From CAZQVN01 sp964596775 (GTDB taxonomy: Bacteria > Eisenbacteria > RBG-16-71-46 > JABDJR01 > JAWXBZ01), in NCBI GenBank assembly GCA_964596775.1, contig CAZQVN010000010.1, forward strand, positions 33,725 through 97,724: DNA of 64,000 nucleotides, read 5' to 3'. The translations under genes and the position numbers were made by a program. The notes beneath the pieces are model-generated. The model searched no databases. It was not told the origin of the DNA and saw nothing but the letters and a program-made list of their open reading frames with translations. This document shows positions 45,728 through 54,857 of the stretch, piece after piece (the first letter of the stretch is position 1; every line of letters begins with the position of its first letter).

Positions 45728-48547
45728 TTGAAATCCCTGGTCCGATTTGCGCAGTGCGGCCTGGCCGCGCTGATCCTGGTCGCCGGTCCGCTGAGCGCGG
45801 CCGTCCACGCCATCGATCTCTTGGCGGACATCCCCGTCGACACCCTGATCACGATGGGCCGACTCGACAACGGCCTGACCTACTACATCCGTCACAATGG
45901 ATGGCCCGAAAAGCGGGTGTCGCTGCGCCTGGCGGTCAAGGCCGGCTCGCTCGTCGAGGAGGACGACCAGCAGGGGCTGGCCCACCTCGTCGAGCACATG
46001 GCGTTCAACGGATCGGAACACTTCAAGCCGGGCGAACTCGTCAAGTACCTGGAGTCGGTCGGCGCCCGTTTCGGGCCGGACCTCAATGCCTACACGTCGT
46101 TCGACGAAACCGTGTACATCCTCGACGCCCCCACCGACGGCGACAGCCTCGCGGAACGCGGGATCCTGGTCCTCTCCGATTTTGCCGGACGCCTGTCCCT
46201 GCTGGACTCGGAAATCGACAAGGAACGGGGCGTCGTCCTCGAGGAGTGGCGCCTCGGCCAGGGCGCCGACGAGCGGATCCGCCGCGTCCAGTACCCGGTC
46301 CTCTACGACGGGTCGCGCTACGCCGACCGCCTGCCGATCGGCCTTCCGGAAATCATCGAGAAGACGCCGGCGCAGCGCCTGCGTGATTTCTACCGGAGCT
46401 GGTATCGGCCAGAGCTGATGGCGGTCGTCGTCGTCGGAGACATCGACCCGCAGGAGATGAAGGCGGAGATCGTCAAGGCCTTCGGGTCTCTCCCCGCCGG
46501 CAGCGGCGCCCCGGTGCCGGTGTACGAAGTGCCGCTTCACGAAGCCACGCGCGTGTCGGTGGCCGTGGACCGCGAAGCGCGCTCGTCCGGCGTCAGCGTG
46601 ACGTTCAAGCGCCCGAAGGGGGAGGAAAGAACGATCGGCGACTACCGCCGGAGTCTCGTCGAGCGCCTGTTCTCCTCGATGCTCGGCGACCGTCTCGAGG
46701 AAAGGGCCCACGTGCCCGACGCGCCGTTCGTGCGCGCGTTCGCCTACGGCAGCGAGATGGGCAAGACCGTGTCCACGTTCAACCTCTACGCGCAGACCGC
46801 GGACGGCGACCTGGCCCGCGGCCTCGAGGCCCTGCTCGTGGAAGCGGAGCGGGCCCGCCGCCACGGCTTCGGCGAGGAAGAACTGGAGCGCGCCAGGAAG
46901 TCGATCGTGGCCTCCTACGACCAGCTGCTCAACGACCTCGACCGGATCGAAAACCGGTCGTACGCGCGCGAGTACGTGTCCCACTTCCTGACCGGCGAGC
47001 CGACGCCGGGGCTGCCCGCCGAGCACCGCATCGTGACCGGGCTGCTGGACACGATCACCCTGGAGGACATCTCGGAGTTCATCGTCGACGCGCTCAACGC
47101 AGGCAGCCGGGTGATCCTGGCCTCGGCTCCGGACAAGGAGGGCCTCAACCCTCCGACGGAGGAGCAGCTGCTGGACGCCGCGGACCGCGCCGCCGAAACG
47201 GACATCGAGCCGTGGACGGACAACGTGTCCGGCCGCGAACTCATGGACACCCCCCCCGCACCGGGGACCGTCGTCGGGACGGAAACCCGGCCCGAACTCG
47301 GCCTGACGATCCTGACCCTGTCCAACGGGGCCACCGTGTGGCTCAAACCCACGGATTTCAGCAAGGACGAAATCCTCTTTTCCTCGTTCGCGTTCGGCGG
47401 GGCGTCGATGGCCGATTCCGCCGACTACAACGAGGCGATCAACAGCGCCTCGGTGGTGGGCGAGGCGGGTGTCGGCGGGTTCAAGCCGCTGGAGCTGGAA
47501 AAACTGCTGGCCGGAAAGATCGTGTCCGGCCGCCCCTACATCGGCGATTACACGCACGGCCTCAGCGGTTCGTGCGCCCCGAAGGACCTGGAGACGGCGC
47601 TGCAGCTGCTCTACCTGACGTTCACGGAACCGACGGACCGCCCCGAGGCGTTCGAGGTGCTCAAGAACACGTACCGGACAAGCCTGGCCAACCGCAGCGC
47701 CGACCCGAACGCCGTTTTCGGCGACTCCGTGCGCTCGGTGAACAGCCGCGATCACTACACGAACCGGGTGCTGACGATCCCCGACGTGGACCGCCTGCGG
47801 CTCGACACCTCGATCGACTTCTACCGGAGGGCGTTCGGCAACGCCGCCGATTTTTCGTTCGTGATCGTCGGTTCGTTCGACCCGGAGGCGATCACGCCGC
47901 TGGTGGCCCGCTACATCGGCGCCCTCCCCTCCTACGGCCGGAGGACCTCGGAGTATGTCGACCGGGGCTTCGCGTTTCCGCAGGGCATCCGGCGGGTCGA
48001 CGTGCGCAAGGGCGTGGAGCCGAAGGCACGGACCACGATCACGTTCTTTGCCGACACGGGGCTCGACGAAATGGAGATGCACCGGGCCCGCGCGGCCACC
48101 GAGATCCTCCGCATCCGCCTGCGCGAAATCCTCCGCGAGGACATGGGGGGAACGTACGGCGTGTCCATCTCCACCTCGAACACGCTGCCGAAGCCGGGCT
48201 ACGGCACTATGACCGTGACGTTCGGATGCTCGCCGGACAACGTGAAGAGCCTCTCCGACGCGGTCTTCAAGGAGATCGAGCGCCTCAGGAAGGAGGGGCC
48301 CTCGCCGGAAGACCTGCACACGATCCAGGAGCAGGAGCGGCGCGGCCTCGAAACCGCCGAAAAGTCGAACGGCTACTGGCTCGGCAGCCTGCGAACCGTG
48401 CAGATGATGGGCTGGGATCCGGAGCGCATCCTCAAGCGCCGCGAGCGGATCGACCTGCTTACGGTCGACAACGTCCGGGAAGCGATCGTCCGGTATTTTC
48501 CCATGGACCGGTTCACGGTCGTGACGCTGCTGCCGGAATCCAACTGA
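45728..48547 (+). CDS. secreted M16 (pitrilysin/insulinase-type) zinc protease
   Basis: About 939 residues with a signal peptide ending near AVHA. The inverted zinc motif HLVEHMAF (HxxEH) lies near residue 90, and the downstream Glu in GVVLEEWR completes the site. The second half is an inactive M16 domain without the motif, ending ILKRRERIDLLTVDNV. Family members degrade peptides in the periplasm. I chose TTG at 45728 because GGAGG sits 5 bases before it; the in-frame ATG at 45716 overlaps that ribosome site and would add four residues. Confidence 0.9.
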   Translation: MKSLVRFAQCGLAALILVAGPLSAAVHAIDLLADIPVDTLITMGRLDNGLTYYIRHNGWPEKRVSLRLAVKAGSLVEEDDQQGLAHLVEHMAFNGSEHFKPGELVKYLESVGARFGPDLNAYTSFDETVYILDAPTDGDSLAERGILVLSDFAGRLSLLDSEIDKERGVVLEEWRLGQGADERIRRVQYPVLYDGSRYADRLPIGLPEIIEKTPAQRLRDFYRSWYRPELMAVVVVGDIDPQEMKAEIVKAFGSLPAGSGAPVPVYEVPLHEATRVSVAVDREARSSGVSVTFKRPKGEERTIGDYRRSLVERLFSSMLGDRLEERAHVPDAPFVRAFAYGSEMGKTVSTFNLYAQTADGDLARGLEALLVEAERARRHGFGEEELERARKSIVASYDQLLNDLDRIENRSYAREYVSHFLTGEPTPGLPAEHRIVTGLLDTITLEDISEFIVDALNAGSRVILASAPDKEGLNPPTEEQLLDAADRAAETDIEPWTDNVSGRELMDTPPAPGTVVGTETRPELGLTILTLSNGATVWLKPTDFSKDEILFSSFAFGGASMADSADYNEAINSASVVGEAGVGGFKPLELEKLLAGKIVSGRPYIGDYTHGLSGSCAPKDLETALQLLYLTFTEPTDRPEAFEVLKNTYRTSLANRSADPNAVFGDSVRSVNSRDHYTNRVLTIPDVDRLRLDTSIDFYRRAFGNAADFSFVIVGSFDPEAITPLVARYIGALPSYGRRTSEYVDRGFAFPQGIRRVDVRKGVEPKARTTITFFADTGLDEMEMHRARAATEILRIRLREILREDMGGTYGVSISTSNTLPKPGYGTMTVTFGCSPDNVKSLSDAVFKEIERLRKEGPSPEDLHTIQEQERRGLETAEKSNGYWLGSLRTVQMMGWDPERILKRRERIDLLTVDNVREAIVRYFPMDRFTVVTLLPESN

Positions 48548-48650
48548 ACGCGGGCCGCGGAGCGGTCATGGCTTGTCCGGCAACGTCATTCGATGCTATG
48601 AATGGACCCTTGGAGGAAGAACTATCCGCAGACTCAACAGGGGAGATGCA

Positions 48651-49430
48651 ATGCGATTCGAGATCAGGACACCTTTTGCGACCGCCGTCATCCTTCTCGC
48701 GACCTTCTGCGGATCCCTTCAGCCTCCGGCAACCGCATGGTCGGCCCCGGTCACCTATTCGGGGAACGTCAGCTACCAGGGTACCTACGCGGGAGACACG
48801 CTCTACGTGGCGGTTCTCGACACAACCGGCTCGGAGGACGTCACGATCCTCGATATCCGGTCCTACGCCGTGGACACCCCTCCGTTCAACCAGCCCTTTG
48901 ATCTGACCTTCGACAACGCCGGAGCGAACGCCACGGTCTTCGTCGTTGCGCTCCTGGATACCGACGGCGATGGCCTGACCGTGACCGGCGTGGACGTGTT
49001 CGGCTGGTATTCCGGCACGCAGATTCCCACGGCGGTGTCCACCGCCTCCTCGCAGTCCGGTCTCGACTTCGCCCTTCCCCGGGCCGAGATCCGTGGAACG
49101 GTCACGTTCGCCGCCGGGCAGACGGATTACCGCATGCGGGTGACCGACGATGCCGCCTGCATCCAGGAAGGGTTCCGGCCCGGCGAGGACGAGACGACTC
49201 CCGGAGACTATGCGATCGTCGGGATCTACCCCGGAACGTACTGCGTTTTCGCGGAAGGGCAAACCGACACCGGGTCGCTGAAGGCGTGCTTCGGCGATGT
49301 CGATTGCCGGACCCCGACGCTCATCACGCTGGGCGCCACCGAAGTGCGCACGGGAGTCGATTTCGACTTCAGCGCCATCGTTCCGGTGGAGGGGGTCACC
49401 TGGGGGCGCATCAAGAGCCTTCATCGGTAG
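48651..49430 (+). CDS. secreted repeat-poor protein with conserved C-terminal TWG-IK tail
   Basis: 259 residues with a signal peptide (TAVILLATFCGSL, cleavage near AWSA). The mature part is beta-rich with two weak repeats of about 70 residues (VTYSGNVSYQGTYAGDTLYV and AEIRGTVTFAAGQTDYRMRV), reminiscent of carboxypeptidase regulatory-like folds. It ends PVEGVTWGRIKSLHR, matching the end of the secreted protein at 94-842. GGGGAGA precedes the ATG. The function is unknown; the shared tail is the main clue. Confidence 0.65.
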   Translation: MRFEIRTPFATAVILLATFCGSLQPPATAWSAPVTYSGNVSYQGTYAGDTLYVAVLDTTGSEDVTILDIRSYAVDTPPFNQPFDLTFDNAGANATVFVVALLDTDGDGLTVTGVDVFGWYSGTQIPTAVSTASSQSGLDFALPRAEIRGTVTFAAGQTDYRMRVTDDAACIQEGFRPGEDETTPGDYAIVGIYPGTYCVFAEGQTDTGSLKACFGDVDCRTPTLITLGATEVRTGVDFDFSAIVPVEGVTWGRIKSLHR

Positions 49431-49458
49431 CGGCGCAACCGGGGGGATCGGCACACCC

Positions 49459-50276
49459 TCACCGGTTGCATCGAGCCACAACGATCTTCCGTGTCCGTGT
49501 CTCCTGGCCCGCCGTCACAGTCAGAAAGTAGATGCCGCTCCGGGCCGGTCCGCCGTCGGCGGTGAGGCCACTCCATGACAGGGCGTGTGTTCCCGCCTCC
49601 ATCACCCCATCCTGAAGGGTGATGACGGCCCGGCCCAGTACGTCCACGATCGTCGCCCGGACATACCCGGGGCGGCCAATCTGAACAGATGCCGTTGTAC
49701 GAGCCGAGAACGGATTGGGCCGGGCCGCGGCCAGCTGAAGGCGCGGCCCATCGCGGAGTTCCGGCAATCGTGCCGGGCCATGGATCGTCACCTCCCCGCC
49801 GGCCGTCATCTCCTCGATCCAGTAGTCGACGGAAGCGGAAGGCGGAAACGGATCCACCCACCGGTACCGGTCACGCCCGGTCAGGGGAGAGTCGATCATT
49901 CGGAGAGCCTCTCCGGGCGAAGGGCCGCGCAGGACGAAGTACAGGTTCCGGAACGAATCGGTTGGAACAGACCAGGACACGATCGCCTCCGCCCCCCTCC
50001 CGGGCCCGCCGGGGAATCGACACGGGAACGAAACGTCCCATCGCCCAGGGACAGGAGCACCGTTACGGTGTTGTCCCCGTGGTTCAACGTGATGATGTCA
50101 TCCCGGCCGTCGCCGTCGACATCGGCCAGGATCAGGCGCCCCGGCGAGGGTCCCGTGTCATAGGACAGGTAGGGGGCGTGGAGAAGGGGTGGCCGCTGAG
50201 AAGACCAGGCTGATGTCGCCAGGACCAGGGGGCACAGGCTGAAAACGAGGCAGCGGAATCGGGACTCTCCGGGCAT
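49459..50276 (-). pseudogene. frameshifted secreted FG-GAP/FlgD-type protein
   Basis: From 50276 the frame gives a signal peptide (GESRFRCLVFSLCPLVLA) and one FG-GAP-like blade (ADVDGDGRDDIITLNHG). From about 49980 a second frame gives a fibronectin-like segment (VPTDSFRNLYFVLRGPSPGE) and a FlgD-type C-terminal domain (RPNPFSARTTASVQI, SGIYFLTVTAGQ). A run of six Cs at 49992-49997 lies at the junction; one more base there would join them into a single protein of about 270 residues. FG-GAP blades usually come in sevens, so further loss is likely. A real mutation, an assembly collapse or recoding are all possible. Confidence 0.7.
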
Positions 50277-50419
50277 GTCTCCTCCGGGCGGAGACGCGGC
50301 ACTCCCAGGAAAGATTCTACGCCCCGCCCGGGAGGCGGACAAGGAAATTGGTATACCGGGAATCGGAGATGAAATGGACGGTCGGCGGCCCGTTCACGAC
50401 GTGATAGCATCCCCTCCTC

Positions 50420-50992
50420 ATGACCTCCTCCGCCGACATCACCGAAATCCTCGTTCGCGCGAGCCAGGGCAGCCGGACAGCAATGGATTGCCTCATGCCC
50501 CTCGTTTACGACGAGCTGAAGCGGCTGGCGGGCGGACAACTCCGGGGCGAGCGCGCCGATCATACGCTGTCCGCCACGGCGCTCGCGCACGAAGCGTACC
50601 TGCGTCTCGTCGATCAGACCCGGGTGAACTGGCAGAATCGGGCCCACTTCTTCGCCATTGCCTCGCGGTCGATCCGGCGGATCCTCGTCGACCATGCTCG
50701 TTCTCGGGGCCGGCAGCGGCGGGGCAGCGGAAACCGCCCGCTACCCCTCGAGGAGGCCCTCGACGTGCCCGAGTCGTTCCCGGACGAGCGGCTTCTTGCG
50801 CTCGACGAGGCGCTCGACCTGCTTGCCGCGGAGCAGGCCGACGCTGCCGAGGTCGTTGCGCTGCGCTTCTTCGGCGGCCTCACCGTTCCCGAAGTGGCGG
50901 AGGTGCGCGGCGTGAGTGCGAGCACGGTGGAGCGGCAGTGGCGCTTCGCGCGTGCCTGGCTTTATCGCCGGCTCTCGGAGGAGGCGCCGTGA
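50420..50992 (+). CDS. ECF sigma factor, TIGR02999 type
   Basis: 190 residues. Typical of the group common in Acidobacteria and relatives: TEILVRASQGSRTAMDCLMP, LVYDELKRLAGGQLRGER, HTLSATALAHEAYLRLVDQ, NRAHFFAIASRSIRRILVDH and region 4 with LRFFGGLTVPEVAEVRGVS then VERQWRFARAWLYR. Its stop overlaps the start of a Ser/Thr kinase with TPRs by GTGA, the usual partner of this sigma type. Phosphorylation probably controls its activity, replacing a zinc-finger anti-sigma factor. Confidence 0.92.
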   Translation: MTSSADITEILVRASQGSRTAMDCLMPLVYDELKRLAGGQLRGERADHTLSATALAHEAYLRLVDQTRVNWQNRAHFFAIASRSIRRILVDHARSRGRQRRGSGNRPLPLEEALDVPESFPDERLLALDEALDLLAAEQADAAEVVALRFFGGLTVPEVAEVRGVSASTVERQWRFARAWLYRRLSEEAP

Positions 50993-53460
50993 GTTCCACC
51001 GGGCCGCCCACCGGTGATCGGCCGGGGTCGGAGGGCGCCGGGCCCATTCGTCCCGACGTGGCCGAACTCTTCGCCCGCGCGATGGACCTCGTCGGCCAGG
51101 AACGGGTGCGCTTCCTGGAGTCCGTAGGCACCGGGGACCCCGCGCTCCGCGAGGAACTCGAGGCACTGCTGACCGCCGACGGTGCCGCCGGCACCTTCCT
51201 CGATGCACCGCACCCCGCGGCTCGGGTGGCCCTGGCCGCTTACCCGGCGGCTCCCCATGCCGCCGACGCCCCCGGCGAAGATCCGCTGCCGGGTTCCCAG
51301 CTCGGAAACTACCGGATTCTCCATCGCATCGGCTCGGGCGGCATGAGCACCGTGTACCTGGCCGAACGACTGGGCGGCGACTTTCCGATGCGGGTGGCGG
51401 TAAAGCTGGTCAAACGCGGCCTCGACACCGACGAGATCCTCAGCCGCTTCTTTACCGAACGGCGTCTGCTGGCCTCGCTCGACCACGAGAACATCGCCCG
51501 GCTCATTGACGGCGGCGTGGCTCCCGACGGGCGCCCGTACCTCATGATGGAGTACGTCGAGGGGGAGCCCATCGACCGCTACGCCACGGCGCGGAACCTG
51601 TCGCTCCGCGAGCGGCTCGAACTCTTTCGCACGGTCTGTTCGGCGGTGACGCACGCGCACCGGGCGCTCATCGTCCACCGCGACCTGAAGCCGGGGAACA
51701 TACTGGTGACCCGCGAAGGAAACGTCCGCCTTCTCGATTTCGGCATCGCCAAGGTGCTCGATCCCGAGGGGGCACCGGACGGGGGCCACACGGCCACCGG
51801 TGCGCGCCTCATGACGCCGCGGTACGCCAGCCCCGAGCAGATCCGCGGCGAACCGACGACGACGGCCACCGACGTCTACTCGCTCGGCGTCGTCCTGTAC
51901 GAACTGCTCACCGGGCGCTCGCCCTTCCGAACCGACCAGCCCGCGGCCGCGCTCGAGAGAGACATCTGCGACACGCCACCCGTGCGGCCGAGCACCGCCG
52001 TGCGCAGCGCCGCGCCCGCGGATGACGCCGGGACTCCGACGCGGCTGACGGCGGCCGATTCACAGAAGCTGTCGCGACGGTTGAACGGCGACCTCGACGT
52101 CATCGTTCTGAAGGCGCTTCGCAAAGAACCGGCGCGCCGCTACGGCTCGGTCGAACATCTATCCGAGGACATCCGCCGGCACGTCGCTGGATTGCCGGTG
52201 CTGGCCCGGCCGGACACGTTCGTGTACCGCGCCGGCAAGTACGTCCGCCGGAATGCGACTCTCGTGGCCGCGGGAGCGATCGTCGCAGGGCTCCTCGTCG
52301 TGTTCGGCGTCCTCATGGCCCGGCAGTTCGACCGGACGGCCGCCGAGCGTGACCGCGCGAACCGCGAGGCCGACACGGCGCGCCGCACGGTGGAATTCCT
52401 CGAGGGACTCTTCCGAGTGCCCGATCCCGACGAGGCCCGCGGCCGGACGATCACTGCCCGCGAAATCCTCGAGCGGGGCTCGAAGCGGCTCGAGACGAGC
52501 TTCTCGGACCGGCCCGAGGTGAAAGCGCGCCTCCTGCGCACGATCGGCGGCGTCCAGATCAATCTCGGCCTGTACGAGGACGCGCGTCCGAACATCGAGG
52601 GGGCGCTGGCGCTCCACCGCGGGGCGGCCGTCGACGACAGCCTCGAGTACGCCACATCGCTCGAGAGTTTCGCCAACCTCCGTCGCGTGGCGGGCGATGC
52701 GACCGGCGCGCTCGCGGCGGCCGAGGAGGCACTCGGCATCCGCGAACGCGCGCCGGGCCACGATCCGATCCGGCTGTCGGTCACCCTGAGCCGCGTGGCC
52801 ATCCTGAGGACGCGGCTCCGCGATCTCGACGGCGCGCGGCGCCTGCTCGAACGAGCGCTGGCACTCCGCGACTCCGTGCAGGGACCGGGTCATCCCGATT
52901 CGGGACCGACGGTGCACAACCTCGCGAACGTTCACATGAACCTCGGCGAATTCGAACGGGCCGAGGCGCTCTACCGGCGCTCACTCGCGATGCAGGCGAC
53001 CGCCGGGGGCGTCGACAGTCCCGAACTGGCGAACACGCTGAGCAGTCTCGCATCGGTCGTGAGCGAGCAGGGACGCCATGCCGAGGCGGAGTCGCTTCAG
53101 CTCCGCGCGCTCGACATCCGCGTCCACACGCTCGGCCCCGATCACGACGCGGTGGGAGGGGAACTGTCCGACCTGGCACTGGTTCGGAAGAACGCCGGCA
53201 ACTTCGCCGGGGCGCTGGAGCCGGCGGAACGGGCGGTGGCAGTGCTGCGGTCGGCGCTCGGCCCCGATAACCCTGTGCTCGGCTCGGCGCTCGTCACCTA
53301 CGGCCAGGTGCTCGACGGGCTCGGCCGCCGGCAGGAGGCCCGGGCCGCCGGGCGGGAGGCGCTACGCATCCTCGAAGCGCGTCTCGGTCCCGATCACCCC
53401 CTGGCGGCCGACGCGCGCCGGTTCGTCGACGAACTCGCGGCCGAATCGACCGAGCGCTGA
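50989..53460 (+). CDS. Ser/Thr protein kinase with TPR domain
   Basis: 823 residues. The kinase domain spans about 105-390: Gly loop IGSGGMSTVYLAE, Lys in RVAVKLVKRG, HRDLKPGNILV, DFGIAKVL and APE-like YASPEQIRG. One transmembrane helix (ATLVAAGAIVAGLLVVFGVL, about 425-445) divides it from an outer C-terminal half of TPRs (EYATSLESFANLRRVAGD, PTVHNLANVHMNLGEFERAE, ELANTLSSLASVVSEQGRHA). It is coupled to the ECF sigma gene and should signal an external state to it. Confidence 0.93.
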   Translation: MSSTGPPTGDRPGSEGAGPIRPDVAELFARAMDLVGQERVRFLESVGTGDPALREELEALLTADGAAGTFLDAPHPAARVALAAYPAAPHAADAPGEDPLPGSQLGNYRILHRIGSGGMSTVYLAERLGGDFPMRVAVKLVKRGLDTDEILSRFFTERRLLASLDHENIARLIDGGVAPDGRPYLMMEYVEGEPIDRYATARNLSLRERLELFRTVCSAVTHAHRALIVHRDLKPGNILVTREGNVRLLDFGIAKVLDPEGAPDGGHTATGARLMTPRYASPEQIRGEPTTTATDVYSLGVVLYELLTGRSPFRTDQPAAALERDICDTPPVRPSTAVRSAAPADDAGTPTRLTAADSQKLSRRLNGDLDVIVLKALRKEPARRYGSVEHLSEDIRRHVAGLPVLARPDTFVYRAGKYVRRNATLVAAGAIVAGLLVVFGVLMARQFDRTAAERDRANREADTARRTVEFLEGLFRVPDPDEARGRTITAREILERGSKRLETSFSDRPEVKARLLRTIGGVQINLGLYEDARPNIEGALALHRGAAVDDSLEYATSLESFANLRRVAGDATGALAAAEEALGIRERAPGHDPIRLSVTLSRVAILRTRLRDLDGARRLLERALALRDSVQGPGHPDSGPTVHNLANVHMNLGEFERAEALYRRSLAMQATAGGVDSPELANTLSSLASVVSEQGRHAEAESLQLRALDIRVHTLGPDHDAVGGELSDLALVRKNAGNFAGALEPAERAVAVLRSALGPDNPVLGSALVTYGQVLDGLGRRQEARAAGREALRILEARLGPDHPLAADARRFVDELAAESTER

Positions 53461-53539
53461 GCCTCGGTGTTGCGGCAGTCCGCGGTCATGGGGCGGCCCC
53501 CCACCTGGCCGCAATCTTCCGCCGGCCCCGTTCGCGTCG

Positions 53540-54703
53540 TTACCCGCCGCAGTTGGCCTTCGACCAGTAATAGCGGTCCCCGCCCAGGTACAGTTTCTTG
53601 TTCTCGTAGGAGAGATTGAAGCTCTGTGAACTGCCGTCGGTGAACTTCAGCACGAGAACGGGCCGGCTTCCCGGAGTCACCGACCAAGTGCCGCCCACAC
53701 CCTCCCGACCCGCGGAGTAGGCCGCGGCCCCGCCGACGTCGATGCTGGTGTATCCCCGGCTGCGGTACCAGAAGCTGCGATCTCCACACAGAGTAATCGT
53801 GATGTTGGTGGACGTGCTGCCGCCGCCGACGCCGCCCGTGCTCCGGTAGTAGAACGTGTACTTCAGCTCGCTTCCGGCCAGGTCGCGTTCCCAGTTTGTC
53901 ACCGCGTCCGGAACGGGCGGTGGGTAGAACTGGATCGACGTGGCAATCGCCTCGGCAGCCTTGATATGGTCGAGGGTGAAGCTGGCCTCTTCGACGACGG
54001 CAAGTACCACAGCGCCCGAGCCGTGGGGGTTCAATACGCCGACGGCGTAGCCGCGTGCGGCCTTGCCATCCAACGTTCCCTCGAGCTGCGCGCCGACACC
54101 GTTGTTGCCGTACGCCTTCGGGTTGCCGACAAGCGAAAGCGTGCAGCCCTCTTCCTCCAGTCCGCCGGCGGCGCTCTCGCGGAGCTCGGTCATTGTGGTG
54201 GCATCATGTGGAAACACGAGTATAAGCCCCTTCAGTGCGGTGGATCCGAACGCGAAACCGCCGTCCCGTTCACCCCCGGTCCAGGTGGCGGGCGGCTCGA
54301 TCCGGATGCCCCAGCCGTTGTTCTGCAATCCCCCGGGGGCCGGGGGCCCCGCGTAAGGCTGCACTTTCTTCGCCACCGGCTGCGGCGTCGGTTCGGCCAG
54401 GCGAGTCAACCGATAGCTCTCGCCGTCGGAGGTGATGGCGAGGACCGTACCGTCGAAACGCCCCTGGAACGTGATCCACTGACCGTCGTAGAGGTACTGA
54501 CCGCTGATGGCGGTGCCGCTGATCGTGGCGTTGACGGGATGGCTCTTTCCCTCGAAGACGACTTCGCCTTCTGCGCCGGCATCGTTCTCACGCAGCACCA
54601 ACTGAAGGCCATCGCCGGTGAAACGGCCGGCGAACGGACCGGCCACGGCATCGGCCGCGATGAGCATTGAAGCAAGCATGAACGCCATCACAGTCTGTCG
54701 CAT
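53540..54703 (-). CDS. secreted protein of unknown function
   Basis: 387 residues. Signal peptide MRQTVMAFMLASMLIAADAVA. A lipocalin-like or small beta-barrel segment follows (GRFTGDGLQLVLREND, VNATISGTAISGQYLYDGQW, about 20-95). The middle (GWGIRIEPPATWTGG to SIQFYPPP) resembles periplasmic domains where a protein carries a stress or carrier function. The C-terminus (FYYRSTGG, CGDRSFWYRSRGYTSID, WSVTPGSRPVLVLKF) is beta-rich and ends with CGG. I do not recognise the family. Start: the second of two ATGs, with GGAGG 5 bases before. It is convergent with the kinase. Confidence 0.6.
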   Translation of the reverse strand: MRQTVMAFMLASMLIAADAVAGPFAGRFTGDGLQLVLRENDAGAEGEVVFEGKSHPVNATISGTAISGQYLYDGQWITFQGRFDGTVLAITSDGESYRLTRLAEPTPQPVAKKVQPYAGPPAPGGLQNNGWGIRIEPPATWTGGERDGGFAFGSTALKGLILVFPHDATTMTELRESAAGGLEEEGCTLSLVGNPKAYGNNGVGAQLEGTLDGKAARGYAVGVLNPHGSGAVVLAVVEEASFTLDHIKAAEAIATSIQFYPPPVPDAVTNWERDLAGSELKYTFYYRSTGGVGGGSTSTNITITLCGDRSFWYRSRGYTSIDVGGAAAYSAGREGVGGTWSVTPGSRPVLVLKFTDGSSQSFNLSYENKKLYLGGDRYYWSKANCGG

Positions 54704-54763
54704 CATGACCTCCTCAGCAGGAGAGCTGGACCCGGGATTATTAGGGCCCCGACGGCGGGTCAG

Positions 54764-54857
54764 CGGGTTCGGAGCCAGAGTGAGTGCCGACTGCGGTCCG
54801 TTCGGACTCGATATGGCGATGGGGCTCGACAGCGCCTCGTTACCCGCCGCCGCCCAT
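54764..54857 (-). pseudogene. relic of a fibre-like protein gene
   Basis: Translated on the minus strand, this piece reads EALSSPIAISSPNGPQSALTL and LAPN. It matches the intact fibre protein at 56599-59496, which has EALSNQDGSIAIVNPNGPQAV followed by LAPN, and the DNA aligns along about 95 bases with a 6-base gap. Nothing of the rest of the gene remains here. It lies between the lipoprotein gene and the secreted protein at 53540-54703. Confidence 0.75.

Noticed and set aside
49459..50276. Two separate overlapping small genes
   Set aside because: The N-terminal frame has a signal peptide but no end, and the C-terminal frame has a FlgD tail but no start. They meet at a homopolymer, so one broken gene is the simpler reading.
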